Shown: positions 56,599 to 64,000 of the stretch, piece after piece | How positions within the stretch are numbered: position 1 is the stretch's first letter | Layout of the letters: each line of letters opens with the position of its first letter | DNA from: Stenotrophomonas sp. 57 | GTDB taxonomy: Bacteria > Pseudomonadota > Gammaproteobacteria > Xanthomonadales > Xanthomonadaceae | DNA length: 64,000 nucleotides | Reading direction: 5' to 3' | NCBI RefSeq assembly: GCF_030291075.1 | Contig: NZ_CP127407.1 | Coordinates: 1,734,001-1,798,000, forward strand | Notes under the pieces: model-generated | What the model was told of the DNA's origin: nothing | The model's database searches: none | The model's input: only the letters and a program-made list of their open reading frames with translations | Made by a program: the position numbers and the translations under genes

Positions 56599-57507
56599 AT
56601 GAGCGAATCCCTTGATAACCACCTGGTCCACGGCCGCCGCCAGCGGCCCGACGGCCCGTCGCCGATCGATGTCATCTCGGTTCAGTCGCAGCTTGTCTAC
56701 GGCCACGCCGGCAACAGCGCCGCCGTGCCACCGATGCGCGCCCTCGGCGTGCGCGTAGCCGAAATCCCGACCGTGCTGCTCAGCAATGCGCCGTTCTACG
56801 ACACCACCCGTGGCCGCGTGCTGCCGGCCGACTGGTTCGCCGACCTGCTGCTGGGTACCCGCGAACGTGGCCTGCCGCAGCGGGCGAAGATGCTCGTCTC
56901 CGGTTACTTCGGCAGCACTGCCAACGGCGCCGCGTTTGCCGACTGGCTGGACGATATCCTGCCGGCCTGCCCGCAGCTGCGTTACTGCCTGGATCCGGTC
57001 ATTGGTGACACCCACACCGGCCCCTATGTGGAGCCGGGCCTGGAAGCGATCTTCGCCGAGCGCCTGCTGCCGCATGCGTGGCTGGTCACACCGAACGCCT
57101 TCGAACTCAATCGCCTCACCGGCATGCCGGCATTGGCCGAGGCCGATGCCATCGCCGCCGCACGCACGCTGCTGGACCGTGGCCCGCACTGGGTGATCGC
57201 GCACAGCGTGGGCGGCAATCCGGGCGAACTGGTGACGCTGGCCGTCGGTCGCGAGGAAACCTGGCGATGGACTTCGCCGCTGCTGCCGGTGGACGTGGCC
57301 GGCACCGGCGATGTGCTGATGTCGCTGGTGGTGTCGTTCCTGCTGCGCGGTGAATCGATGCAGCAGGCGATCTCGCGTGCGATCGCGGGTACCCATGCGG
57401 CGCTGGAAGCAACCCTGGCCCATGGCTTCGAGGAGTTCGACGTGATCGCTGCGGCGCCTGCAGCATTGGCTGAAGGCACGCGCTTCCGCGCCGAACGCGT
57501 GGCATGA
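56599..57507 (+). CDS. pdxY: Pyridoxal kinase PdxY
   Basis: 302-residue ribokinase-fold enzyme of vitamin B6 salvage. Early SVQSQLVYGHAGNSAAVPPM is the substrate/nucleotide motif; DPVIGDTHTGPYV and VDVAGTGDVLMSLVVS (anion hole and catalytic Asp) follow. The family start ISVQSQ is at about residue 26, so the N-terminus is longer than in E. coli PdxY. Its TGA overlaps the tyrA start (ATGA). Confidence 0.94.
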   Translation: MSESLDNHLVHGRRQRPDGPSPIDVISVQSQLVYGHAGNSAAVPPMRALGVRVAEIPTVLLSNAPFYDTTRGRVLPADWFADLLLGTRERGLPQRAKMLVSGYFGSTANGAAFADWLDDILPACPQLRYCLDPVIGDTHTGPYVEPGLEAIFAERLLPHAWLVTPNAFELNRLTGMPALAEADAIAAARTLLDRGPHWVIAHSVGGNPGELVTLAVGREETWRWTSPLLPVDVAGTGDVLMSLVVSFLLRGESMQQAISRAIAGTHAALEATLAHGFEEFDVIAAAPAALAEGTRFRAERVA

Positions 57508-58628
57508 GCGGTTTGCACACGCGCACGCCACGCACGGTCGGCATCGTGGGTAGTGCTGGCGCCTACGGGCGCTGGTTGACCGGCTTCTTCCAGCAGCACA
57601 TGCAGCTGCCGGTGATCGGCCACGATCCGGCGGATCCGCAATCGCATACGCCGGAGCAGTTGCTGGCGCAGGCCGACGTGCTGGTGTTCTCGGCGCCGAT
57701 CCGGCACACGCCCGCATTGATCGCCGAGTACGTGCGGCAGTCCGCAGGCCGTGAACGCGACCGACTGTGGCTGGACGTGACCTCGGTGAAGGAGGCGCCG
57801 GTGCAGGCGATGTTGGCCTCGCTGGCGGAGGTGGTCGGGCTGCACCCGATGACCGCGCCGCCCAAGGCACCCACCTTGAAGGGCCGGGTGATGGTGGTCT
57901 GCGAAGCGCGGCTGCAGGACTGGCAGCCGTGGGTCGATACGCTGTGCGAGGCGTTGCAGGCCGAATGCGTGCGCGCCACGCCGCAGCACCACGACCAGAT
58001 GATGGCGCTGGTGCAGGCGATGGTGCATGCGACCCACCTGGCCCAGGCCGGCGTGCTGCGCCAGTATCAGCCGCAGCTGGGTGATCTGGCCGCGATGATG
58101 CCCTACCGTTCGGCGTCGTTCGAGCTGGATACCGCGATCATCTCGCGCATCCTGTCACTGAACCCGGCGATCTACGAGGACATCCAGTTCGGCAACCCGT
58201 ACGTGGCGCCGATGCTGGAGCGCTTGGTCGCCCACCTGCAGGCCCTGCAGGCCCAGTTGGGGCAGGGTGACGACGCTGCACGCAGCGCATTCCGTGAGCA
58301 GCTGCTGTCGGCCAATCGCAGTGCGTTCGGCGAGCAGGCGCTGGCCGAGGGCAACTACACCTTCGAACGGGTGGGCTATCTGCTGGCCGACCTGACCGAG
58401 CGCAATGCGCTGTCGGTGCACCTGCCGGAAGACCGGCCGGGGTCGTTGCGTGAACTGCTGAACGTGTTCGAGCAGCACCGAATCAGCCTGGCATCGATCC
58501 ATTCTTCGCGCACGCCCGGCGGCGAAGTCCATTTCCGTATAGGATTCGTTGCAGGCAGCGATGCGGTGGCGATCGCAACGGCGGCGGCCGAGGTAGACGC
58601 CAGCGGCATTGGGCGGGTGCTCGGCTGA
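57504..58628 (+). CDS. tyrA: Prephenate dehydrogenase with C-terminal ACT domain
   Basis: 374 residues. The NAD-binding motif GIVGSAGAYGRW (13-24) is close to the GxGxxG pattern, then the dehydrogenase domain with DVTSVKEAP, LHPMTAPP and QAMVHATHLAQAG. Residues about 295-374 form an ACT domain (ALSVHLPEDRPGSLRELLNVFEQHRISLASIHSSRT) that would allow feedback control by tyrosine. Start overlaps pdxY. Confidence 0.9.
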   Translation: MSGLHTRTPRTVGIVGSAGAYGRWLTGFFQQHMQLPVIGHDPADPQSHTPEQLLAQADVLVFSAPIRHTPALIAEYVRQSAGRERDRLWLDVTSVKEAPVQAMLASLAEVVGLHPMTAPPKAPTLKGRVMVVCEARLQDWQPWVDTLCEALQAECVRATPQHHDQMMALVQAMVHATHLAQAGVLRQYQPQLGDLAAMMPYRSASFELDTAIISRILSLNPAIYEDIQFGNPYVAPMLERLVAHLQALQAQLGQGDDAARSAFREQLLSANRSAFGEQALAEGNYTFERVGYLLADLTERNALSVHLPEDRPGSLRELLNVFEQHRISLASIHSSRTPGGEVHFRIGFVAGSDAVAIATAAAEVDASGIGRVLG

Positions 58629-58634
58629 GCGCAT

Positions 58635-58680
58635 TCATCCACAGGCGGTGTGGATGATTTCTGCGCAAACATGTGGATAA
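58635..58680. promoter_or_regulatory. Cluster of DnaA-box-like sites
   Basis: TCATCCACA at 58635-58643, its complement TGTGGATGA at 58649-58657, and TGTGGATAA at 58672-58680, an exact match to TTATCCACA on the minus strand. A low-GC patch of the gap after tyrA. Confidence 0.35.
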
Positions 58681-58748
58681 CCGCGCGCAACCCTTGGCAG
58701 CCAAGGCTGTCAAGATGGTTGGTCAAAAATTGATCACGCCTTTTTGTG

Positions 58749-58810
58749 GCGTCGAGCCGTGCACGGCTGGGTCCGGTGAAAAGCGCGTCGACCCAGGTCG
58801 ACACCCGCCA
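58749..58810. repeat. Two palindromes, GTCGAGCCGTGCACGGCT and GTCGACCCAGGTCGAC
   Basis: Adjacent SMAG-like stem-loops in the gap before the small protein gene. Confidence 0.55.
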
Positions 58811-58859
58811 GGGGAGCGCGATGCGAAATCCGGTAGCGCCGGGCCATGCCCCGAGAACC

Positions 58860-59054
58860 TCAGATCGTCAGCCTCAATTCGCCACCACTGGTGGTGAATT
58901 CGCGGCCATTGCGCACCAGCAGTCGGCCGTCGTCGAGCTCGTAGCGCGGCGTGGCTTCGGAATGGTGCCCGCTGCCGTTCGCCTCGGGCTTGAACTCGAT
59001 GATGATGTGGCTTTCGCCATGGCTGTCGACGGCCGGGAACTGACGGAACGACAT
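58860..59054 (-). CDS. Conserved hypothetical small protein
   Basis: 64 residues, MSFRQFPAVDSHGESHIIIE at the start, no signal peptide, no Cys, predicted beta-rich. The family is seen in Xanthomonadaceae but has no known function. AAGGAGGTG precedes the ATG on the minus strand. It lies 70 bases before the minus-strand ABC transporter gene's 3 prime end. Confidence 0.6.
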   Translation of the reverse strand: MSFRQFPAVDSHGESHIIIEFKPEANGSGHHSEATPRYELDDGRLLVRNGREFTTSGGELRLTI

Positions 59055-59124
59055 CGCGCACCTCCTTCAGTGGATGCTGTTGATGCGCCGCCAGCTTCGC
59101 CCTGGCGATGTTAGGAGGCCGTCA

Positions 59125-60897
59125 TCAATCGATGAACTGCAGGCGTGCCAGTTCAGCGTACAGACCGCCTTCGGCCAGCAGTTGCGCGTGCGTACCTTCG
59201 GCCACGATGCGGCCCTGGTCCATCACCACGATACGGTCGGCCTTGAGCACGGTGGCCAGGCGGTGCGCGATCACCAGCGTGGTACGGCCGGCCATCAGCC
59301 GTTCCAGTGCCTGCTGCACGCCGTACTCGCTCTGGGCGTCAAGTGCGCTGGTGGCTTCGTCCAGCAGCAGGATCGGTGCGTCCTTCAGCAGTGCACGTGC
59401 AATTGCCACACGCTGCTGCTGGCCGCCGGACAGGCGTGCGCCACGCTCGCCCAGCTCGCTGTCGTAGCCTTGCGGCAGCGCGCGCAGGAAACCATCGGCC
59501 TCGGCCGCGCGCGCGGCATCCTCGACCTCGGCATCGCTGGCCTGCAGGCGGCCGTAGCGGATGTTGTCGCGTGCACTGGCGGCGAACAGCGTCGGCTGCT
59601 GCGGCACCAGCGCCAGCTGACCACGCAGTTCGGCCGGGTCGACCTGGCGCACGTCGATACCATCCACGCAGATGCGCCCGGCAGCCGGATCGTGGAAGCG
59701 CAGCAGCATCGACAGCACCGTGCTCTTGCCCGCACCCGAGGGGCCGACCAGGGCCACAGTCTCACCGGGGCGCACATGGAGGTTGAAGTGATCCAGCGCG
59801 GCCTGGTCCGGTCGCTGCGGATAGTGGAAGACCACGTCGTCGAACTGGATCTCGCCGCGCAGCGGCTGCGGCAGCGCATGCGGCTGTGCCGGCGCACGGA
59901 TCTCGATGTCTTCCTCCAGCAGCTCGCCGATCCGGCCCATGCCGCCGGCCGCGCGCTGCAGTTCGTTCCATACTTCGGCCAGCGCGCCCACCGAGCCACC
60001 ACCGATCAGCGCGTACAGCACGAACTGGCCCAGGGTGCCGGCGCTCAGGCGGCCTTCGATGACATCGTGGGCGCCCAGCCACAGCACGCCGACGATGGCA
60101 CCGAATACCAGCAGGATGGCGCTGGCGGTGACCAGCGACTGCGCACCGATGCGGCGGCGTGCGGCCTTGATGGCATCGCCCAGTGCGTGGTCGAAGCGGC
60201 CACGCTCGTACGGCTCGCGCGCATGTGCCTGCACCGTACGCACCGCGCCCAGCGTCTCGCTGGCCAGGCTGTTGGCATCGGCGATGCGGTCCTGGCTGTT
60301 GCGGGCGACGGTGCGCAGTTTGCGCGCGCCGATGATGATCGGCAGCACGGCCAGCGGAATGCCCAGCAGCGACCACGCCGCCAGCCGCGGGCTGGTGACG
60401 AACAGCATGGCCAGGCTGCCGACCACGGTAACGCTGCTGCGCAGGGCGACCGACATGGTCGAGCCGACCACGCTGCGCAGCAGTTCGGTGTCGGCGGTCA
60501 GTCGCGAAACCAGTTCGCCACTGCGGCTGCGGTCATGGAAACCTGCGCCGAGGTGGATCAGGTGGGCGTACAGTTGGCTGCGCAGATCGGCCACCACCTT
60601 CTCGCCCAGCAGCGACACGAAGTAGAAGCGTGCGGCCGTGCCCAGCGCCATCACCACCGCCACCAGCATGAGCAGGGCAAAGGCGCGGTTGATCTGGCCA
60701 CCGCTGCTGAAACCGTGATCGATCATCTGCTTCACGGCCGGTGGCAGGCTGAGCGTCGCCGCCGAAGAGACGGCCAGGGCCAGCAGCCAGGCGGTGAACA
60801 GGCCGCTGTGGCGGCGCACGAACGGCCACAGCGTACGCAGGCTGCCGAGGCGGCGCAGCGGCGGGGTCGAAGCGGGAGCGTCGTCCTTGTCAGTCAT
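59125..60897 (-). CDS. MsbA-like ABC exporter
   Basis: 590-residue half transporter: six transmembrane helices (about 40-320) then an ATPase domain with Walker A GPSGAGKST, signature LSGGQQQR, Walker B ILLLDEATSALD and H-loop AHRL. It exports lipids or drugs as a homodimer; the substrate is unclear. ATG 60897 overlaps the yigZ stop; an ATG at 60909 is also in frame. Downstream of yigZ. Confidence 0.93.
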   Translation of the reverse strand: MTDKDDAPASTPPLRRLGSLRTLWPFVRRHSGLFTAWLLALAVSSAATLSLPPAVKQMIDHGFSSGGQINRAFALLMLVAVVMALGTAARFYFVSLLGEKVVADLRSQLYAHLIHLGAGFHDRSRSGELVSRLTADTELLRSVVGSTMSVALRSSVTVVGSLAMLFVTSPRLAAWSLLGIPLAVLPIIIGARKLRTVARNSQDRIADANSLASETLGAVRTVQAHAREPYERGRFDHALGDAIKAARRRIGAQSLVTASAILLVFGAIVGVLWLGAHDVIEGRLSAGTLGQFVLYALIGGGSVGALAEVWNELQRAAGGMGRIGELLEEDIEIRAPAQPHALPQPLRGEIQFDDVVFHYPQRPDQAALDHFNLHVRPGETVALVGPSGAGKSTVLSMLLRFHDPAAGRICVDGIDVRQVDPAELRGQLALVPQQPTLFAASARDNIRYGRLQASDAEVEDAARAAEADGFLRALPQGYDSELGERGARLSGGQQQRVAIARALLKDAPILLLDEATSALDAQSEYGVQQALERLMAGRTTLVIAHRLATVLKADRIVVMDQGRIVAEGTHAQLLAEGGLYAELARLQFID

Positions 60898-61486
60898 CCT
60901 GGTCGTCATCTTGTATGCGGATACGGTCACGGGTGGCGTCGCGCAGGCGGATTTTCAATGCGTCGACCTGATCAGCCGGCAATTCGACCCTCAGGCACAC
61001 CCCGCTGGCGTCGAACTGTTCGTCGCGCTTGTCCGCGCCGAAGGCGGGCAGGGCAGCATGCAGAGTGCCCAGATCCTCGAAGCCGGCCAGCAGCCGCAGG
61101 CGCGCCATGGCCACCAGGGGCAGGCGCGGCGCGGTGCGTAGGCACTCGGCGGCGGCGCCGCCATAAGCGCGGACCAGGCCGCCCGCCCCGAGCTTGATGC
61201 CGCCGAACCAGCGCGTCACCACCACCATCACCCGGTCGAAGCCCTGGCCGTCGATCGCCGCAAGGATCGGTCGTCCGGCCGTGCCGGCGGGCTCGCCATC
61301 GTCGCTGGAGCGATAGTCCTGCCCGTGCCGGTAGGCCCAGCAGTTGTGCGTGGCGTCGATCACCGCCACCTGCTGCAGGAATGCCATCGCCGCCGTAGCG
61401 CCGTCGATCGGCGTGGCATGGGCGATGAAACGGCTGTGTTTGACTTCCAGCGTGTGGCTGACCGGCTGGGCGAGGGTATCGGGCAT
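60890..61486 (-). CDS. yigZ: YigZ/IMPACT-family protein
   Basis: 198 residues. N-terminal IMPACT domain with HTLEVKHSRFIAHATPI, HNCWAYRHGQDYRSSDDGEPAGTAGRPIL and RWFGGIKLGAGGLVRAYGGAA. Related proteins affect translation control or peptidase activity; the function in bacteria is uncertain. ATG 61486 is used; ATG 61495 is possible. The stop overlaps the ABC gene start. Confidence 0.92.
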   Translation of the reverse strand: MPDTLAQPVSHTLEVKHSRFIAHATPIDGATAAMAFLQQVAVIDATHNCWAYRHGQDYRSSDDGEPAGTAGRPILAAIDGQGFDRVMVVVTRWFGGIKLGAGGLVRAYGGAAAECLRTAPRLPLVAMARLRLLAGFEDLGTLHAALPAFGADKRDEQFDASGVCLRVELPADQVDALKIRLRDATRDRIRIQDDDQDD

Positions 61487-61526
61487 CCCCGTCATTCTAC
61501 GGGGTTGCCGGAGGTCACTGTCCGAT

Positions 61527-62543
61527 TCAGTCGTCCAGCAGCGGACGCAGGTCGCGCGGCAGGCGTGCTTCCGGATACTGCTGTACGTAGCGCTCCAGGC
61601 TGGCGCGGGCCAGGTCGCGCTGGCCGTCGTCGCGGCGCGCGCGGATCTTCTGCAGCCACTGGCGGCGCGGCAGTTGTGCGTCGGCGTCCACTTCGGCCTG
61701 CACCGCATCCGCACTGAGCCCCGCATCGGCGCCACGGCGCATGATGCCGGGGGCAGACCGGCTCGGGGCCTGGCGCTTCATCGAGGTGATCTCTACCCGA
61801 TCCAGCGCCCGCGCCCGTCCGGCATCGGCAGCGTTGGCCGCCGGCGCCTCGGCAGTACGTGCTTTCAACGCGCCTGCCGGGGCGGGCGCCAATGCCGGTG
61901 CAGGTGCAGGTGCAGGCGCAGGTGCGGGTACCGAGTAGGCGGCGGGTGCGGGCGGTGCTGCTGCCGGCGCTGCGGCCGGGGCGGGCGGGGCGGGCGGGAG
62001 CGTGGCAAAGGACGTATCGGCGGCCGCATCCGCCGCCATCGAACGAGCAGCCTGGGCGGGTACTTCAGCGATTTCGGCCGGCGCAGGCCTGGGTGCGCGC
62101 GCGGTGGACGGTGCCGGAGGGGCGGCAACAGGGGCTGCCTGCGGTGCCGCGGGTGCGGCGGCGGTTTCCGAAGCGGCAGCCGTGCTGTCGGCTGCACTGC
62201 TCTCAGCGACCTGATTGGCGGCCGCGACGTCTGCCGCAGCCGGTGCCGCAGCGACAGCGGCCTCGCCTGCCGGAACCGGCGGCGGTTCCGGACGCAGCTG
62301 CCAGGCGATGCCGATCGCGAACACCATCGAGGCGGCGATACCGAACACCGCCGGCCAGCGCGGGCGCGTGCGCTGCCTGCGTGGTGCATCCGGCGCGGCC
62401 GCCGCCGCCGGCGCGTCCACGGCTGCGCGGGCCGCGGCCAGGATGGCGGCGTCCAGCGCGGGCGGCGGTGCCTGTTCGGCGCGACGGCCGAGCAGGCGCG
62501 CCAGCTCGCGTTCTTCCGGCGTCAGGTGTTCGTCTCGGTTCAT
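61527..62543 (-). CDS. Anti-sigma-factor-like membrane protein, Ala/Pro-rich
   Basis: 338 residues. A short cytoplasmic N-terminus (1-62) with LTPEERELARLLGRR, one transmembrane helix (about 64-82, WPAVFGIAASMVFAIGIAW) and a long periplasmic region of repeated Ala-Pro (about 85-240). No Cys and no HxxxCxxC zinc motif. Its first four bases overlap the ECF sigma gene stop (ATGA), so it is probably the cognate anti-sigma or a regulator of it; this is inferred from position. Confidence 0.75.
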   Translation of the reverse strand: MNRDEHLTPEERELARLLGRRAEQAPPPALDAAILAAARAAVDAPAAAAAPDAPRRQRTRPRWPAVFGIAASMVFAIGIAWQLRPEPPPVPAGEAAVAAAPAAADVAAANQVAESSAADSTAAASETAAAPAAPQAAPVAAPPAPSTARAPRPAPAEIAEVPAQAARSMAADAAADTSFATLPPAPPAPAAAPAAAPPAPAAYSVPAPAPAPAPAPALAPAPAGALKARTAEAPAANAADAGRARALDRVEITSMKRQAPSRSAPGIMRRGADAGLSADAVQAEVDADAQLPRRQWLQKIRARRDDGQRDLARASLERYVQQYPEARLPRDLRPLLDD

Positions 62544-63163
62544 GCGTTCAGTCCCGCACGCAGCTTGTCCATCGCATAGCGCAGCCGCGATTTCACGGTT
62601 TCCCGGCCGACGCCGGTGATCTGGCCGATCTCCTCAAGGCTCAGTTCCTGATCCAGTCGCAGCTGCAGCACTTCGCGCTGCTCGGGCGGCAGTTGCTCCA
62701 TCGCCAGCTGGATGCGGCGACGTTGTTCGAATTCGGAAAGCTCTGCTTCCGGGGTCTGCCCATCTTCGATCGCCGCCAGGCGCAGGTCGGCGTCGGCCGG
62801 GGCAGCCGGGCGGTGCCGGGCCGCACGCCAATGGTCGTTCAGGCGGTTGTGGGCGATCCGGAACAGCCAGGTGCTGAATGCGGCCTCCGGCTGCCAGCCG
62901 GCGCGCGCGCTGATCACCCGCTGCCACACGTCCTGGAAGATCTCTTCGGCCAGCGCGTTGTCGCGCAGCTGCCGCAGCAGGAAGCCGAACAGGCGCTTGC
63001 GGTGGCGCGCATACAGGCTCTCGAACGCGCGCAGGTCGCCACCGGCCCAGGCCAGCATCAAGGCTTCATCGGTTGGCAGTGCGCTGGCTTCCACGACGTA
63101 CAGGGTAAGGCCTGCAGACGATGGCGCATAGCCGGTGGCGGGGGCGGGCAGGGCGAGATTCAT
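62540..63163 (-). CDS. ECF RNA polymerase sigma factor
   Basis: 207 residues. Sigma region 2 (LYARHRKRLFGFLLRQLRDNALAEEIFQDVWQRV...) and region 4 (LPPEQREVLQLRLDQELSLEEIGQITGVGRETVKSRLRYA) are clear. An N-terminal Ala/Pro-rich segment of about 40 residues precedes region 2. It is translationally coupled with the gene downstream. Start ATG 63163 is chosen; the frame further upstream is weak. Confidence 0.92.
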   Translation of the reverse strand: MNLALPAPATGYAPSSAGLTLYVVEASALPTDEALMLAWAGGDLRAFESLYARHRKRLFGFLLRQLRDNALAEEIFQDVWQRVISARAGWQPEAAFSTWLFRIAHNRLNDHWRAARHRPAAPADADLRLAAIEDGQTPEAELSEFEQRRRIQLAMEQLPPEQREVLQLRLDQELSLEEIGQITGVGRETVKSRLRYAMDKLRAGLNA

Positions 63164-63305
63164 GGCTCGGAAGGGGCTGCGGACAGCAGGAAAAACGCAC
63201 GGGCGCACGAATCGGGGTTTACGGGCTTCCATTGCCCCCCGGGTGGCGCGCTATGCTCGGCGGCTCAGGGGAGGCGCCGCTTAGACGGCGCCAAGAGATT
63301 GTCAT

Positions 63306-64000
63306 TTGTCCACGCATGCAGAACCGGCGGAAGAGCCACCACACGAGGCCGTGCTGAGCACGGCGCTGGTGCGGGCGTTGCATGCGCTGCTGCCTGAATC
63401 GGCGGTGGTCCGGGTCGGTTGGGACGACCCGCAGCTGGGGCGTGGCCAGCGCGGCTGGCCCTCGGTCGTGAACGAAGGCGCCGCGTTCGTGGAACCCGGC
63501 GTTGGCGATGGCCAGCACGGTTGGGAGTACGACGGTGCACGGCTGCTGTTGTCGGTGGCCAATGCAGCGCCTTCGCCGGCCTGGTGGGGGCTGGCCCGGC
63601 AGGCGATGGAGCTGGCCCTGCAGCGCGGGCGACAGGCTGGGCAGATCAAGGCCCTGGAAGAGGCCGAGCGGCTGCAGCAGGCGTTGTTCCAGATCGCCGA
63701 TCTGGCCGGCGCCGACCTGGAGATGGGCGAGATGCTGCGCCACGTGCACGGGGTGCTGGGCACGCTGATGTACGCGGAGAACTGCTACATCGTCGAGTAC
63801 GACGACGCGCGCGACCAGATCCGCTTCCTGTACTTCGCCGACCAGGTGGATGACTTTGTTGCCGATCCCTCGCAGAGCCACGATGCCAGCGAGATGCCGC
63901 GCAGCCTGACCGTGGCGCTGCTGCGTCATGGCAAGCCGCTCAGTGGCCCGTCACGCGAGCTGCTGGCGCAGGTGGTGGAACAGGAGCACGACCCGCAGCG
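63306..64000 (+). CDS. GAF-domain sensor protein, partial
   Basis: At least 231 codons, cut by the window end. The start is provisional: TTG 63306, with GTG 63351 as an alternative. Residues about 20-110 contain no clear domain; a coiled-coil link (IKALEEAERLQQALFQIADL) leads into a GAF-like domain (LRHVHGVLGTLMYAENCYIVEYDDARDQIRFLYF). In related species such N-termini precede GGDEF/EAL or histidine kinase domains, which would lie beyond the window. Confidence 0.65.
   Translation, partial: MSTHAEPAEEPPHEAVLSTALVRALHALLPESAVVRVGWDDPQLGRGQRGWPSVVNEGAAFVEPGVGDGQHGWEYDGARLLLSVANAAPSPAWWGLARQAMELALQRGRQAGQIKALEEAERLQQALFQIADLAGADLEMGEMLRHVHGVLGTLMYAENCYIVEYDDARDQIRFLYFADQVDDFVADPSQSHDASEMPRSLTVALLRHGKPLSGPSRELLAQVVEQEHDPQ

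Noticed and set aside
58635..58680. Replication origin
   Set aside because: DnaA-like boxes are present but there is no dnaA, dnaN or gyrB and no AT-rich unwinding element; this is recorded only as a cluster.

Overview
The window is about 66 percent GC chromosomal DNA from a gammaproteobacterium of the Xanthomonadaceae, almost certainly Stenotrophomonas maltophilia or a close relative. Three things point there: a complete smeRv / smeU1-V-W-U2-X efflux locus with a LuxR solo a few genes beyond it, many GTAG-headed palindromes of the SMAG type between genes, and the tmRNA tag ANDDNYALAA beside smpB-ratA-rnfH-bamE-fur. There is no phage, integrase, IS element or CRISPR array. Nearly all large reading frames antisense to the genes listed are GC-driven shadows.

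Layout. 1-12535: housekeeping genes (yggX-mutY, ftsY, htpG, rsmD-coaD, a YfhL ferredoxin overlapping ggt, upp) plus small lipoproteins and a PsiF protein. 12704-18369: a four-gene chain with overlapping ends: TonB-dependent receptor, beta-propeller phytase-like lipoprotein, exported metallophosphoesterase and exported inorganic pyrophosphatase. It reads as an outer-membrane and periplasmic system for organic phosphate or phytate. 18389-23336: SUKH protein, photolyase, OmpA-like lipoprotein, SDR and LysR. 23364-32410: the SmeVWX multidrug pump with its LysR regulator, two SDR proteins and an unnamed 75-codon gene between regulator and pump. 32599-36045: small secreted proteins, an exported EEP-family enzyme, and an hchA-LuxR-solo operon.

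36236-37647 is the most unusual part. A 32-residue peptide gene ends in a Trp-rich tail (W23, W26, W29, F32). An intercistronic hairpin follows, then a divergent cytochrome P450. I read this as a minimal candidate P450-modified peptide (RiPP) cassette. It is divergent from the hchA-LuxR-solo operon and shares with it an intergenic region holding two dyad symmetries.

37665-49926: lipase-like lipoprotein, an ICMT-like methyltransferase, ssrA, smpB, ratA, rnfH, bamE, fur, an SGNH hydrolase with divergent LysR, and recN. 48862-53891: hrcA-grpE-dnaK-dnaJ with a sigma-32-like promoter before dnaK. 53992-64000: AraC regulator and Fsr-like MFS pump, pdxY-tyrA, ABC exporter and YigZ protein, an ECF sigma/anti-sigma pair, and the start of a GAF-type sensor cut by the window end.

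The intergenic DNA is rich in structure: SMAG palindromes, a 39-41 bp GGGGTC...GACCCC inverted repeat (four copies), a compound long-hairpin element (three copies) whose arms differ between copies yet stay complementary, and a 72-bp terminator module present twice in tandem.
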